In this document: in pieces, positions 32,301 through 39,312 of the stretch
How the letters are laid out: every line of letters begins with the position of its first letter
How positions within the stretch are numbered: the stretch's first letter is position 1
Source: a virus
DNA length: 46,260 nucleotides
IMG/VR virus record: IMGVR_UViG_3300030104_004177
Span: 1 to 46,260 of that record
Direction: 5' to 3' (one strand)
Notes under the pieces: model-generated
Told to the model about the DNA's origin: nothing
Seen by the model: only the letters and a program-made list of their open reading frames with translations
The model's database searches: none
Made by a program: the position numbers and the translations under genes

Positions 32301-33661
32301 GAACTGAGTATGGAGAAATTGGCGGTGGTGGATCAAATGGATTCTTAACCGATATATTTGATGGAACAACAACTCCTGCTACAGACGGTAGCCGAGTTGC
32401 ATTTACTTTATCACAAGCTGTTTCTGATGAAAAGTTCTTAATGGTATTCATAGATGGTGTATATCAAGCCCATGATGCATACAGCGTAAGTGGTACAACA
32501 CTAACAATGGCAGATGCACCAGTTTCTGGTCGTGTACTTACTGTACATTCTGTATCAGCCGCAGTACAAGGTGATGGACTCAATGTTGATAACTTTAGTG
32601 GAGACGGATCAGATACAACATTTACACTTAGTCTGAATCCAACACATGAAAATAATACACAAGTTTACATAGACGGTGTATACCAGTTTAAAAATACATA
32701 CTCTGTATCAGGAACAACACTAACCTTCTCTACTGCGCCACCAAATGGTTCAGCTATTGAGGTAATGACACATAGTCAAACAACAGTAAATAATGCGGCA
32801 AGTTTAGCTGCAACAGCAATTTCTGGATTAAGTGAAGTAACAATCGCAGGTGCAGATCATGTAATGATATTTGATGCTACAGATAACGCACTAAAGAAAG
32901 GTTTAGCATCAGACTTAATTGAACAACTAACAACAGAGCAAGTACAAGATGTAGTTGGAGGAATGGTTTCAAGTAATACTGAAACAGGTATTTCAGTAAC
33001 TTATGAAGATGGCGATGGTACACTTGACTTTGTAATTGGAAGTGAAGCTATTGCAAGTTCTATGATTGCAAATAATGCAATTTTAACACAGCATATAGAT
33101 GATAACCAAGTAACAGCAGATCAAATAGCTGCAGCTACTATTACTACAACTCAGATCGCTGCAAATACAATAGCAACAGGAAACATTGCTGATAATGCGA
33201 TAGATAGCACTAAGATAGCTTCTAATAGTATTCTTACTCGACATATAGACGATGATCAAGTAACAGGCGATCAATTAGCTGACGCACTTTCAGTTGTAAC
33301 TTCTGTAACCACTCCATTGGTAGTAGCTTCTACTTCTGCGAGAATAACACAAGTAGCAATCACTTCTTCTAGTAATGCAGTAGCATGGGATGCCGCCGCA
33401 GCAGCAAACGCTTATCATGTTACAACAGAAAACACAACATTCTCTGCACCAAGTAATGCAGTTGAAGGAGCAATCATACAAGTAGAATTAGCGCAGGGCG
33501 GAACTCCAAGAACAATAGCGTGGAATACAGTCTTTGAATTTGCGGCAAGTACAGCACCAACTGTAACTGCAACAGCAAACAAAACAGATATTTTTACATT
33601 TAGATATAATGGTAGCGTCTGGCAAGAGATCGGACGTGTACAAAACTTAGCGCAGACATAA
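29348..33661 (+). CDS. Large modular tail fibre, 1437 aa
   Basis: The 1437-residue protein begins MAYIGKRPQDTFPAT and is built from repeated modules. Five blocks of a decapeptide repeat ([ND]-A-[VI]-T-x-x-x-[IL]-A-[DA]) contribute 12, 7, 12, 8 and 7 units by hand count. Between them lie three copies of a VGAMFSSNTETGI or similar ... YEDSDGTIDLVV module, two copies of KIKNGGTQSYVDxYCE ... LRLQAPAH, an NLTVNGTTTT fibre module shared with the gene at 27633, and two FIDGVYQ or YIDGVYQ ... YSVSGTTLT modules. The end (residues about 1329-1437) is a separate domain (SSSNAVAWDAAAAANAYHV ...) that is repeated at the end of the gene at 43336. A long trimeric shaft is the natural reading. Confidence 0.88.
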   Translation: MAYIGKRPQDTFPATNAVTSTVIAENAVGSSEIATNAVTTLQIADNAVTAVKIAENVISSRELAANTIATGNIADNAVDGTKIAQNSILTRHIDDGQVTTDQLGADAVTAAKLADDAVVTANIVDNAVTAAKLNISGNGTAGQAVLSDGDGSFSYGAGGKTDEEVQDLVGAMFSSNTETGITATYEDSDGTIDLVVGTLNQDTTGSAATLTTARAIAVTGAVTGTANFDGSADISISATLANNAVLTQHIDDNQVTADQIAAATITTTQIAANTIATGNVADNAIDGTKIASNSILTRHIDDDQITGDQLADALEVVTSLGVGGGSTNGVVIQQGGIKIKNGGTQSYVDLYCESNNAHYLRLQAPAHAAFSGNPTVTLPATTDTLVGRTTTDTLTNKTLTSPTITNASNPSFTGTATFGGSDGVSIAQGFVKIKNGGTQSYVDFYCEASNAHYLRLQAPAHSSFSGNPTVTLPNTAGTIALTSSNITGSAATVTTAAQPNITSVGTLTSLTVSGNTTVGGNLTVNGTTTTLNTTNSVISDRLIELGNGTSGSPANDMGIVMERGDSANAFMGFDESADKFIVGTGTFTGASTGDLTITTGTLVANLEGNVTGNVTGNLTGTASAIADNSVTSAKIVNGTIVAADIANATITTTQIAANTIATGNVADNAIDGTKIAQNSILTRHIDDAQVTTDQLGADAVTAAKLADDAVVTANIVDANVTTAKIADDAVTAAKITDNAVGAAALNISGNGTSGQAILSDGDGSFSYGSSGKTTEEIQDIVGAMFSSNTETNITVTYEDSDGTIDLVVPNELSSVTELGTLTELRVDDIKINGTQIGHISDLDAMSIAANGVVTFTQIPVLPNDSITQAFIADDAVGADQLAANSVVSASIVNGSIVSADIAANTIATSNIADNAVDGSKIASNSILTRHIDDNQVTGDQIGDDVVLSGTGAVTVPKGTTGQRPSGTAGEFRFNTTTSKFEGHNGTEYGEIGGGGSNGFLTDIFDGTTTPATDGSRVAFTLSQAVSDEKFLMVFIDGVYQAHDAYSVSGTTLTMADAPVSGRVLTVHSVSAAVQGDGLNVDNFSGDGSDTTFTLSLNPTHENNTQVYIDGVYQFKNTYSVSGTTLTFSTAPPNGSAIEVMTHSQTTVNNAASLAATAISGLSEVTIAGADHVMIFDATDNALKKGLASDLIEQLTTEQVQDVVGGMVSSNTETGISVTYEDGDGTLDFVIGSEAIASSMIANNAILTQHIDDNQVTADQIAAATITTTQIAANTIATGNIADNAIDSTKIASNSILTRHIDDDQVTGDQLADALSVVTSVTTPLVVASTSARITQVAITSSSNAVAWDAAAAANAYHVTTENTTFSAPSNAVEGAIIQVELAQGGTPRTIAWNTVFEFAASTAPTVTATANKTDIFTFRYNGSVWQEIGRVQNLAQT
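29393..29752 (+). repeat. Decapeptide repeat block 1, 12 units of 30 bp
   Basis: Twelve consecutive 30-bp units starting at residue 16 (NAVTSTVIAE, NAVGSSEIAT, NAVTTLQIAD ...) encode the [ND]-x-[VI]-x-x-x-x-[IL]-x-x pattern without gaps, ending at NAVTAAKLNI. Codons vary between units, so the repeat is clear in protein but weak in DNA. Confidence 0.85.
30074..30283 (+). repeat. Decapeptide repeat block 2, 7 units
   Basis: Seven units, from NAVLTQHIDD to DQITGDQLAD. It matches block 5 (33074-33283) at 66 of 70 residues, while 36 of the 70 codons differ synonymously. Confidence 0.85.
31169..31210 (+). repeat. 12-bp tandem repeat within fibre gene
   Basis: GGTAATGTAACA occurs twice in direct succession (31169-31192), followed by GGTAATTTAACA and the half unit GGTACA, encoding GNVTGNVTGNLTGT. 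This is the only short perfect tandem DNA repeat I noticed in this gene and may mark a recent slippage. Confidence 0.8.
31229..31588 (+). repeat. Decapeptide repeat block 3, 12 units
   Basis: Twelve units from NSVTSAKIVN to NAVGAAALNI. Units 4-9 match block 1 units 6-11 at 57 of 60 residues, with 31 synonymous codon differences by hand count. Confidence 0.85.
31937..32176 (+). repeat. Decapeptide repeat block 4, 8 units
   Basis: Eight units from DSITQAFIAD through NSILTRHIDD to NQVTGDQIGD, keeping the 30-bp phase. The unit NSILTRHIDD is also present in blocks 1, 2, 3 and 5. Confidence 0.85.
33074..33283 (+). repeat. Decapeptide repeat block 5, 7 units
   Basis: Seven units, NAILTQHIDD to DQVTGDQLAD. 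The same seven-unit series as block 2, exactly 3000 bases further on, with extensive synonymous change. Confidence 0.85.
33335..33661 (+). repeat. Duplicated fibre C-terminal domain, copy A
   Basis: The last 108 codons of the 1437-residue fibre (SARITQVAITSSSNAVAWDA ... WQEIGRVQNLAQT) match the last 108 codons of the gene at 43336-44001 almost residue for residue and at equal length (327 bases with stop). Both copies end immediately before a LamG/SPRY-like gene. Confidence 0.9.
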
Positions 33662-33662
33662 A

Positions 33663-35048
33663 ATGGCATTTTTAACAGAGGCAGCAAATAGAGGATCAAT
33701 ATCTACTGGGTATGATGTTGATAACTCTTTGAAGTTAGAGCAAGATAATACTGAGTATTTACATAAAACTCCAGGCTCTTCAGGAAATAGAAGAACTTTT
33801 ACTTTAAGTGCATGGATAAAAAGAACCGAGATAACTAGAGGTTCAGGTGGTGGTGATTATATCTTTCAAGCAGGAGATGGAGATTACAACCAAAACGATA
33901 GAACTCTGATTAAATTTAATCATGATGATACACTTTATTTTGGCGGTGGTAGTGCATATTTAATAAAAACAAATAGAGTTTTTAGAGATACTTCAGCATG
34001 GTATCATATAGCAATGATTGTTGATACTACAGATGGAACAGCAGGAGATAGATTAAAACTTTATATAAATGGAGTTAGAGAAACTGATTTAGCAACAAAC
34101 ACTAATCCAGATCAAAATTTTCAGTTTGCTTTTATGAAAGATGACAAGCATGTTATAGGATATAATCATACTGATTCATCAAATCCTGCTAGTATGTATA
34201 TTACAGAAGTAGTTTGGTTAGATGGCACAGCTGCAAGTATTACTGATTTAGGAAAGTTTGATAGTAATGGTATTTGGGTACCTATAGATGTATCAAGTTT
34301 ATCAGTAGGAACTAACGGATGTTATTTGGATTTTGAAGATTCTTCTAACTTAGGCAACGATGCTAGTGGTGGTACAGACTTTACCTTAAACAACATCACA
34401 GCAGCAGACCAGTCAACAGATACTTGCACTAATAATTTTTGTACTTGGAGTCCTTTGTGGACTTTTCCTATTGCAAGAACTCTTACTGAAGGGTTGACCA
34501 AAGTTACAGGTTCCTCAGCTTGGGGTGGAGTGAAAGGTAGTATAGGAGTTACTAATGGAAAATGGTATTGGGAAAATAAAACATCAGGAAACGACACTAT
34601 TATAGGTTGGCAGACTGATAATGTTACACCTCCATCAGGTACTAATGCTCATAATATAATAGATACAGTTGCACTTTACCAAGACGGAAATTATATATGG
34701 ATTAAAGATAGTACAAGCGGAAGAAATGATACAAGTGCATCAGGTACTAATGCTAGTGGTCAAATTATAGGATTTGCTTTAGATTTAGATAGCAGTCCAC
34801 AAACAGCAACTTTTTATAGAAATGGAAGTGCAATAGCTAGTGATGTAAACATAGATGGAGCTACAGGAAAAACATTGTTTCCAATGATGGCACAATATAA
34901 TCAAAATGCAGAAACTAATTTTGGTGGCTTTACAACTTTTTCAATTTCAAGTGCAGAAACAGATGACAACGGCTACGGAACATTCGAGTATGCACCCCCA
35001 TCAGGCTACTATGCTTTATGTAGTAAAAATTTAGCGGAGTTTGGATAA
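33663..35048 (+). CDS. LamG/SPRY-like adhesin, copy A, 461 aa
   Basis: The 461-residue product begins MAFLTEAANRGSISTGYDVD. Its first half has a concanavalin/LamG-like pattern (RRTFTLSAWIKRTEI, then TSAWYHIAMIVDTT and LKLYINGVRETDL), and its second half has a SPRY-like pattern (GKWYWENKTSG, then IIGFALDLDSSPQTATFYRNG). It ends NGYGTFEYAPPSGYYALCSK. A homologue with the same start and end is encoded at 44001-45428. The fold suggests carbohydrate binding. It follows the large fibre gene directly and probably works with it as a tip or receptor-contact protein. Confidence 0.85.
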   Translation: MAFLTEAANRGSISTGYDVDNSLKLEQDNTEYLHKTPGSSGNRRTFTLSAWIKRTEITRGSGGGDYIFQAGDGDYNQNDRTLIKFNHDDTLYFGGGSAYLIKTNRVFRDTSAWYHIAMIVDTTDGTAGDRLKLYINGVRETDLATNTNPDQNFQFAFMKDDKHVIGYNHTDSSNPASMYITEVVWLDGTAASITDLGKFDSNGIWVPIDVSSLSVGTNGCYLDFEDSSNLGNDASGGTDFTLNNITAADQSTDTCTNNFCTWSPLWTFPIARTLTEGLTKVTGSSAWGGVKGSIGVTNGKWYWENKTSGNDTIIGWQTDNVTPPSGTNAHNIIDTVALYQDGNYIWIKDSTSGRNDTSASGTNASGQIIGFALDLDSSPQTATFYRNGSAIASDVNIDGATGKTLFPMMAQYNQNAETNFGGFTTFSISSAETDDNGYGTFEYAPPSGYYALCSKNLAEFG

Positions 35049-36151
35049 TGGCTTATACAAATATAGATGATCCTTCAAAACATTTTCAAACTGTTCTTTG
35101 GACTGGTAATACCTCTGCACCAAGAAGTATAACTAATGATGGCAATAGTGATCTACAGCCCGATATTGTTTGGGCAAAAAACAGAACCACCAATGGCACA
35201 GACCATGAATTGTATAACTCAACTATGGGAACTGGAACAGAACAAAATTTACAACCTAATAATACAAATGGAAAAGGAACAGCCACTACTTATGGTCAAT
35301 TAACATCTTTTGACACAGATGGTTTTACAGTTAATGCTGGCGGAACGAATGATGATAAATTTAATGAAAATAATTCAGAGTTTGTTGCTTGGCAATGGAA
35401 AGTAAACGGTGGAACTACTAGCACAAATAGTGATGGAAATGTATCAGCAACAGTTCAAGCTAATACAACAGCAGGAGTATCTCTTGTTTTTTACACTGGT
35501 AATGGTACACAAACAGGGAAAACAGTAGGGCATGGTTTAGGTGCTGTTCCTAAAATGATAATATCTAAAGATAGAGATGGTACTTCTAATGTAGCAGCAT
35601 GGAGAATTTATCATGAAGCTATAGGAGCTACAAAATATATTAACCTAGATACAAGTAATGCAGGAACTTTTAACGATTGGGATAATACAACACCAACATC
35701 TTCAGTTTACTCAATAGGTGGGGATGGTGGTTATACTCCAACAAATACAAATAATACAGAATATATAGCTATGGTTATGACAGATGTACAAGGATTTTCA
35801 AAGATGGGAAGTTATGTTGGCAACGGCAATGCAAATGGTCCATTTGTTTATACAGGCTTCAAACCTGCTTTTGTACTGGCAAAAAATATAACCAATTCAG
35901 GTTATGATTGGACTATTGTAGATAATAAAAGAAGCCCCGCTAATGTAGTACAGAAATGGATTTGGGCAAATGCAAGTGGACCTGAATATGATGGGGCAGG
36001 TATAAGTTTACATGTGGATCTTTTGTCTAGTGGTTTTAAAATAAGATCAAGTAGAGCAGAAATAAATTTAAACGGAGCAACCTTTATATTTATGGCATTT
36101 GCAGAAAATCCATTTGTAACATCAACAGGAGCGCCGGCAACGGCAAGATAA
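35048..36151 (+). CDS. Marine phage fibre family protein (DUF7483-like), copy A
   Basis: The 367-residue protein begins MAYTNIDDPSKHFQTVLW, has SITNDGNSDLQPDIVWAKNR, QSFDTDGF-like TSFDTDGFTVNAGG, WQWKVNGGTTSTNSDGNVSA, GHGLGAVPKMIISKDRDGTS (about 164-183), YVGNGNANGPFVYTGFKPAF (about 257-276) and NGATFIFMAFAENPF near the end. I know this pattern from fibre proteins in many marine phages; I believe it is called DUF7483. It is preceded by the LamG-like gene with one-base overlap and followed by a fibre chaperone. A homologue starts at 45428. Confidence 0.87.
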   Translation: MAYTNIDDPSKHFQTVLWTGNTSAPRSITNDGNSDLQPDIVWAKNRTTNGTDHELYNSTMGTGTEQNLQPNNTNGKGTATTYGQLTSFDTDGFTVNAGGTNDDKFNENNSEFVAWQWKVNGGTTSTNSDGNVSATVQANTTAGVSLVFYTGNGTQTGKTVGHGLGAVPKMIISKDRDGTSNVAAWRIYHEAIGATKYINLDTSNAGTFNDWDNTTPTSSVYSIGGDGGYTPTNTNNTEYIAMVMTDVQGFSKMGSYVGNGNANGPFVYTGFKPAFVLAKNITNSGYDWTIVDNKRSPANVVQKWIWANASGPEYDGAGISLHVDLLSSGFKIRSSRAEINLNGATFIFMAFAENPFVTSTGAPATAR

Positions 36152-36164
36152 TAGGAGAAATAAA

Positions 36165-36731
36165 ATGTGGGCTAGATTAGAAAGCAACACAATAGTAGAG
36201 ATACTAACAAGGCCAAAAGCCTTAAACATCGGAGGTACACAGTATCCTTCAAATATATTTAGTATGTGGAGTAATTCAGAACTTGCCGCAATTGGTATAG
36301 TTCCTGTAACTATCGACAGTACTAATTTGAAAGATAAAGGGTATTATATCAATACTGATATAACTTATGCATATGATACTGAAACTGGAAAAGCAACAGG
36401 AACATATGGTACAGCTACAGCAAAAGCTATCGCAGATAGTGGTTCTGGAGAAAATTTAGTAAAAGGATTAAAAAGTTTGCATAAAGAAATTATTAATTCA
36501 CAAGCTGGAGGTATACTACAATCTACAGATTGGATGGTTGTAAGAGCAGCAGAGGGTGGTACAGCAGTACCAAGTTCTATTACTACAAAGAGAGCCGCTG
36601 TAAGAACAAAAGCAAATGCAATGTGTGTGCAAATAGATGCCGCATCAGATGTAGATGCTTTGGCAGCACTTTATGTATATAATTCAGACAACCCACCAGT
36701 AAGACCATTAGGCGAATTACCAACAGTATAA
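36165..36731 (+). CDS. Tail fibre assembly chaperone (DUF4376-like)
   Basis: The 188-residue protein has an N-terminal part MWARLESNTIVEILTRPKAL and a C-terminal region with ILQSTDWMVVRAAEGGTAVP (about residues 120-139), SSITTKRAAVRTKANAM and AASDVDALAALYVY. The DWxxxRxxExGxxxP ... YRxxxR-like pattern is that of DUF4376-type fibre-assembly proteins, which usually lie after a fibre gene. A TAGGAGAAATAAA sequence precedes the start. It probably helps fold or attach one of the upstream adhesins. Confidence 0.78.
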   Translation: MWARLESNTIVEILTRPKALNIGGTQYPSNIFSMWSNSELAAIGIVPVTIDSTNLKDKGYYINTDITYAYDTETGKATGTYGTATAKAIADSGSGENLVKGLKSLHKEIINSQAGGILQSTDWMVVRAAEGGTAVPSSITTKRAAVRTKANAMCVQIDAASDVDALAALYVYNSDNPPVRPLGELPTV

Positions 36732-36732
36732 C

Positions 36733-37284
36733 ATGGCATTAACAACAGTTACAGGAAGTTTAGTTTCGGTTAATGCCATACAAGGCACACTTATCGCTGA
36801 CAACGCAATTACTGCGGTACATATTGCGACGAATGCTGTGTCTGGCACTTTAATAGCAGATAATGCTGTAACTGCCGTGCATATTGCACAAAATACAATC
36901 ACTGTAACACAACTTGCAGATGACTGTGTAGAATCTGACAAAATAGCTGATGGCATAATTACGACCAATCACTTAAATAAAGCAATGATATCTTCACAGA
37001 CAGAAGTTACTGCGGCGACAGGAGACTTTGTCCTGCTTGGCGACACTAGTGATTCAAACAATTTAAAGAAAGCACCAGTAAGTTCTTTACTACCGACAGG
37101 GAATTTAACTCTTACAGGGTTAACAGTAAATGGAACAGCAGATGTAGATAATATAACAATTAATGGAGCCCAAGGCTCTGACGGACAAGTACTTACTTCA
37201 ACAGGAAGTGGAGTAGCTTTCGAAGATGCAGCAGCCAGTGGACCTTCAAAAGGACTAGCCATTGTACTGTCAATGATATTTTAG
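36733..37284 (+). CDS. Short repeat-type fibre, 183 aa
   Basis: This 183-residue protein starts with a 13-residue cap (MALTTVTGSLVSV) followed by seven decapeptide units (36772-36981, NAIQGTLIAD ...). Then come GDFVLLGDTSDSNNLKKAPV, LTLTGLTVNGTADVDNITIN and a Gly-rich trimer-type linker, ending with a hydrophobic GLAIVLSMIF. The cap and first repeats match those of the S74 fibre at 39313 closely. The hydrophobic end suggests interaction with another fibre component. It lies two bases after the chaperone gene. Confidence 0.78.
   Translation: MALTTVTGSLVSVNAIQGTLIADNAITAVHIATNAVSGTLIADNAVTAVHIAQNTITVTQLADDCVESDKIADGIITTNHLNKAMISSQTEVTAATGDFVLLGDTSDSNNLKKAPVSSLLPTGNLTLTGLTVNGTADVDNITINGAQGSDGQVLTSTGSGVAFEDAAASGPSKGLAIVLSMIF
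36772..36981 (+). repeat. Decapeptide repeat block, 7 units
   Basis: Seven 30-bp units from NAIQGTLIAD to GIITTNHLNK following a 13-residue cap. Units 1-3 nearly equal those of the block at 39352. Confidence 0.8.
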
Positions 37285-37293
37285 GAGAAATAA

Positions 37294-37653
37294 ATGGCAA
37301 CACCAAATTTAGCAAATGTAGCAACAATCAAACCTTTTATGAAAGCAGGAGCATTAACAACCTCTTATGCAACTTTAGTAGATACTCCTTCAGAGTCTTG
37401 TTTTAAAGTTGATAGTTTTTATGTAAGTAATGTAGATGGTACAAATAGTGCTACCTGTCAAATAGAGGTTGGTTTAAATGCAGGTAGTGGAGGAAACTAT
37501 GCACTTACAAAAGGATTAGTTGTTCCACCAGGAGCAACAATTGCAATACTAACAACACCTTTATATTTAGACGAAACAGACTACATAAGAGGGTTAGCAA
37601 GTGCTAGCTCTGATATACAATGGTTTGCTTCAGGCACAGAACTTATAGACTAA
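37294..37653 (+). CDS. Small virion beta-sandwich protein, 119 aa
   Basis: The 119-residue protein has FMKAGALTTSYATLVDTPSE, FKVDSFYVSNVDGTNSATCQ (about 39-58), GNYALTKGLVVPPGATIAIL (about 69-88), PLYLDETDYIRGLASASSDI and a final strand. The pattern V-PPG-A-x-I-x-L ... YLxExDxIRxxAS is common in small virion proteins of marine phages, and resembles the product of 29013-29348. A TAGGAGAAATAA site precedes it. Its role is unknown; tail decoration or fibre connection is likely from context. Confidence 0.75.
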   Translation: MATPNLANVATIKPFMKAGALTTSYATLVDTPSESCFKVDSFYVSNVDGTNSATCQIEVGLNAGSGGNYALTKGLVVPPGATIAILTTPLYLDETDYIRGLASASSDIQWFASGTELID

Positions 37654-37654
37654 A

Positions 37655-38971
37655 ATGATAGTACAAGATGTATTTGAACCAACTCTAAAAGAAGCAATGC
37701 AAACTCTCGGCAAGGGAGCTGCTGTGACTCAAAATACTGGAGTATACTCAATTAATGATGTAAGTAAGCAAATAAGCCAAGGACAATGGGGAGTAAGCTA
37801 TCCTGTTAATGATATGACCACATCAAAAACATTAGCAAATGGTTTTGTAAAAACAGGAAGATTAAATCTAAATGGAAATTTTGCTGGATACTATGATTTA
37901 GCATATTGGAATGGTAATTTAACTATTGATGATGATAACGAACTCGGAGCATTTTTAGATAATTTCTTTTTTACAGGAAATACAGATACGCACTCAGCAT
38001 TAGTTTATATAAATGGAAACTTAAATATACATTATCCTTGTATTATAAAACCAAGAGTAAGAAAACTTTTTACTTGTTTTTATATTGCAGGATCTTTTAC
38101 ACACGATGGACTAATTAGTATGACTGATAGAGGAGCAAACCATAGTGGCACAGGTAATTCACATGGATATACAGCTCCTATTGCTATACCTATAAATGGT
38201 ACTGTTACAATACCCGCAGCTGGTGGAGCAGGCGGAGCAAGAGCAAACAGAACAACTAGTGGCTCTTCTTATAATGCTGGAGGTACAGCAACTTACGGCA
38301 CTGGCGGTGGCGGAAGCGGACACAATCACATATCATCAAGTGGTAATACAACAGCTGGAGCAGGTGGAGCAGGAACTTGTTTTAGTGGCGGAACATCAGG
38401 AACAGGAACCATGACTTATACTAGTAGTAATACTATTGAGGCAGAACATGATGGACAACCAAATGGTGGTGCTGGAGGTAAACCTCATACAACTGTAAAT
38501 TTATATGGAACGTCTGGAGGTACAGGAAATCCTGGTGGAATGATAAGAGGCGGTGCTGGTTCAGGTTTTGGAAATAATACAGCAGGAGTAAGACAACCTT
38601 CAAATGGAGCATTTTGTGAACGAAATGACTTAGATCCTTATAAAGGAGTAGGAACAGAAAGAGCTCCTGGCCGTTATGTAGAAGGTGGAAATGGAACAGC
38701 AGGAGTTTTTATAGCAATGTGTGAAGGAGACTATACAGGAACATACGGAAGAATAGAATCAAGAGGAAAAGAACACGGAAACTACCATGAAATTGGTGGT
38801 AATGGAGCAGGTGGAGGACGACCTGGAGCAGGTGGCGGTGGTATTGGAATGGTCTTTGGAGGAACAGGAACAAGAACAGGACCCACTCCAGTAGTAACTG
38901 GCGGCTACTCAGGAAATAACTATGGTGGCGGAGCAGGGGGAGCTGGAACAGGAGCTAAGTACGCGCTATGA
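37655..38971 (+). CDS. Glycine-rich adhesin A, 438 aa
   Basis: The N-terminal 170 residues form a compact part (MIVQDVFEPTLKEAMQTLGK, then YYDLAYWNGNLTIDDDNELG, ALVYINGNLNIHYPCIIKPR). The rest is highly Gly-rich with many GGAGG-type runs, broken by Asn-, Thr- and Ser-rich loops (HNHISSSGNTTAGAGGAGT, GGNGAGGGRPGAGGGG). This resembles receptor-binding proteins in which polyglycine-II sandwiches present variable loops, as in T-even gp38 adhesins; here that comparison is by composition only. It ends GAGTGAKYAL, overlapping the next gene by four bases. A second, different Gly-rich adhesin lies at 41288. Confidence 0.83.
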   Translation: MIVQDVFEPTLKEAMQTLGKGAAVTQNTGVYSINDVSKQISQGQWGVSYPVNDMTTSKTLANGFVKTGRLNLNGNFAGYYDLAYWNGNLTIDDDNELGAFLDNFFFTGNTDTHSALVYINGNLNIHYPCIIKPRVRKLFTCFYIAGSFTHDGLISMTDRGANHSGTGNSHGYTAPIAIPINGTVTIPAAGGAGGARANRTTSGSSYNAGGTATYGTGGGGSGHNHISSSGNTTAGAGGAGTCFSGGTSGTGTMTYTSSNTIEAEHDGQPNGGAGGKPHTTVNLYGTSGGTGNPGGMIRGGAGSGFGNNTAGVRQPSNGAFCERNDLDPYKGVGTERAPGRYVEGGNGTAGVFIAMCEGDYTGTYGRIESRGKEHGNYHEIGGNGAGGGRPGAGGGGIGMVFGGTGTRTGPTPVVTGGYSGNNYGGGAGGAGTGAKYAL

Positions 38972-39303
38972 AGTATCTTATTCACGATCATTATGGAGGA
39001 CAACAAAGTCTAATAGATACGCTTCCTTCTGGGTATACAGCTTTGGATTACGAACATCCAGATACTCCAGGAATAATTGTAAGATTAGGAGATGGAGTAA
39101 ATATAAATGCAATTCCAAGTGTAGTTGCACAACTAAGTATGCAATATTTAGAAGTTCCTACCACACAATGGCTTTGCGTAAATATTGAAGACTGCGAAAA
39201 CTGGACTGAAGTACAAGCAGCACTTACACTAGTGGAAACGGAACAGGCAGAGGCTTGGCAAAGACACAAACAATTTTTAATAGACAACGGGTACGAGATA
39301 TAA
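38968..39303 (+). CDS. Small adhesin-associated protein, 111 aa
   Basis: The 111-residue protein starts on the ATGA overlap with Gly-rich adhesin A. It begins MKYLIHDHYGGQQSLIDTLP, contains GIIVRLGDGVNINAIPSVVA and ends with an acidic helical stretch EVQAALTLVETEQAEAWQRH. Coupled translation and position suggest an assembly chaperone or partner of adhesin A, like small proteins that follow fibre genes in other phages. No family is recognised. Confidence 0.7.
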   Translation: MKYLIHDHYGGQQSLIDTLPSGYTALDYEHPDTPGIIVRLGDGVNINAIPSVVAQLSMQYLEVPTTQWLCVNIEDCENWTEVQAALTLVETEQAEAWQRHKQFLIDNGYEI

Positions 39304-39312
39304 GGAAGTAAT

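Noticed and set aside
29393-33283. The 30-bp periodic repeats were considered as a CRISPR array.
   Set aside because: They have no spacers of independent sequence, lie in one long reading frame and vary at third codon positions.
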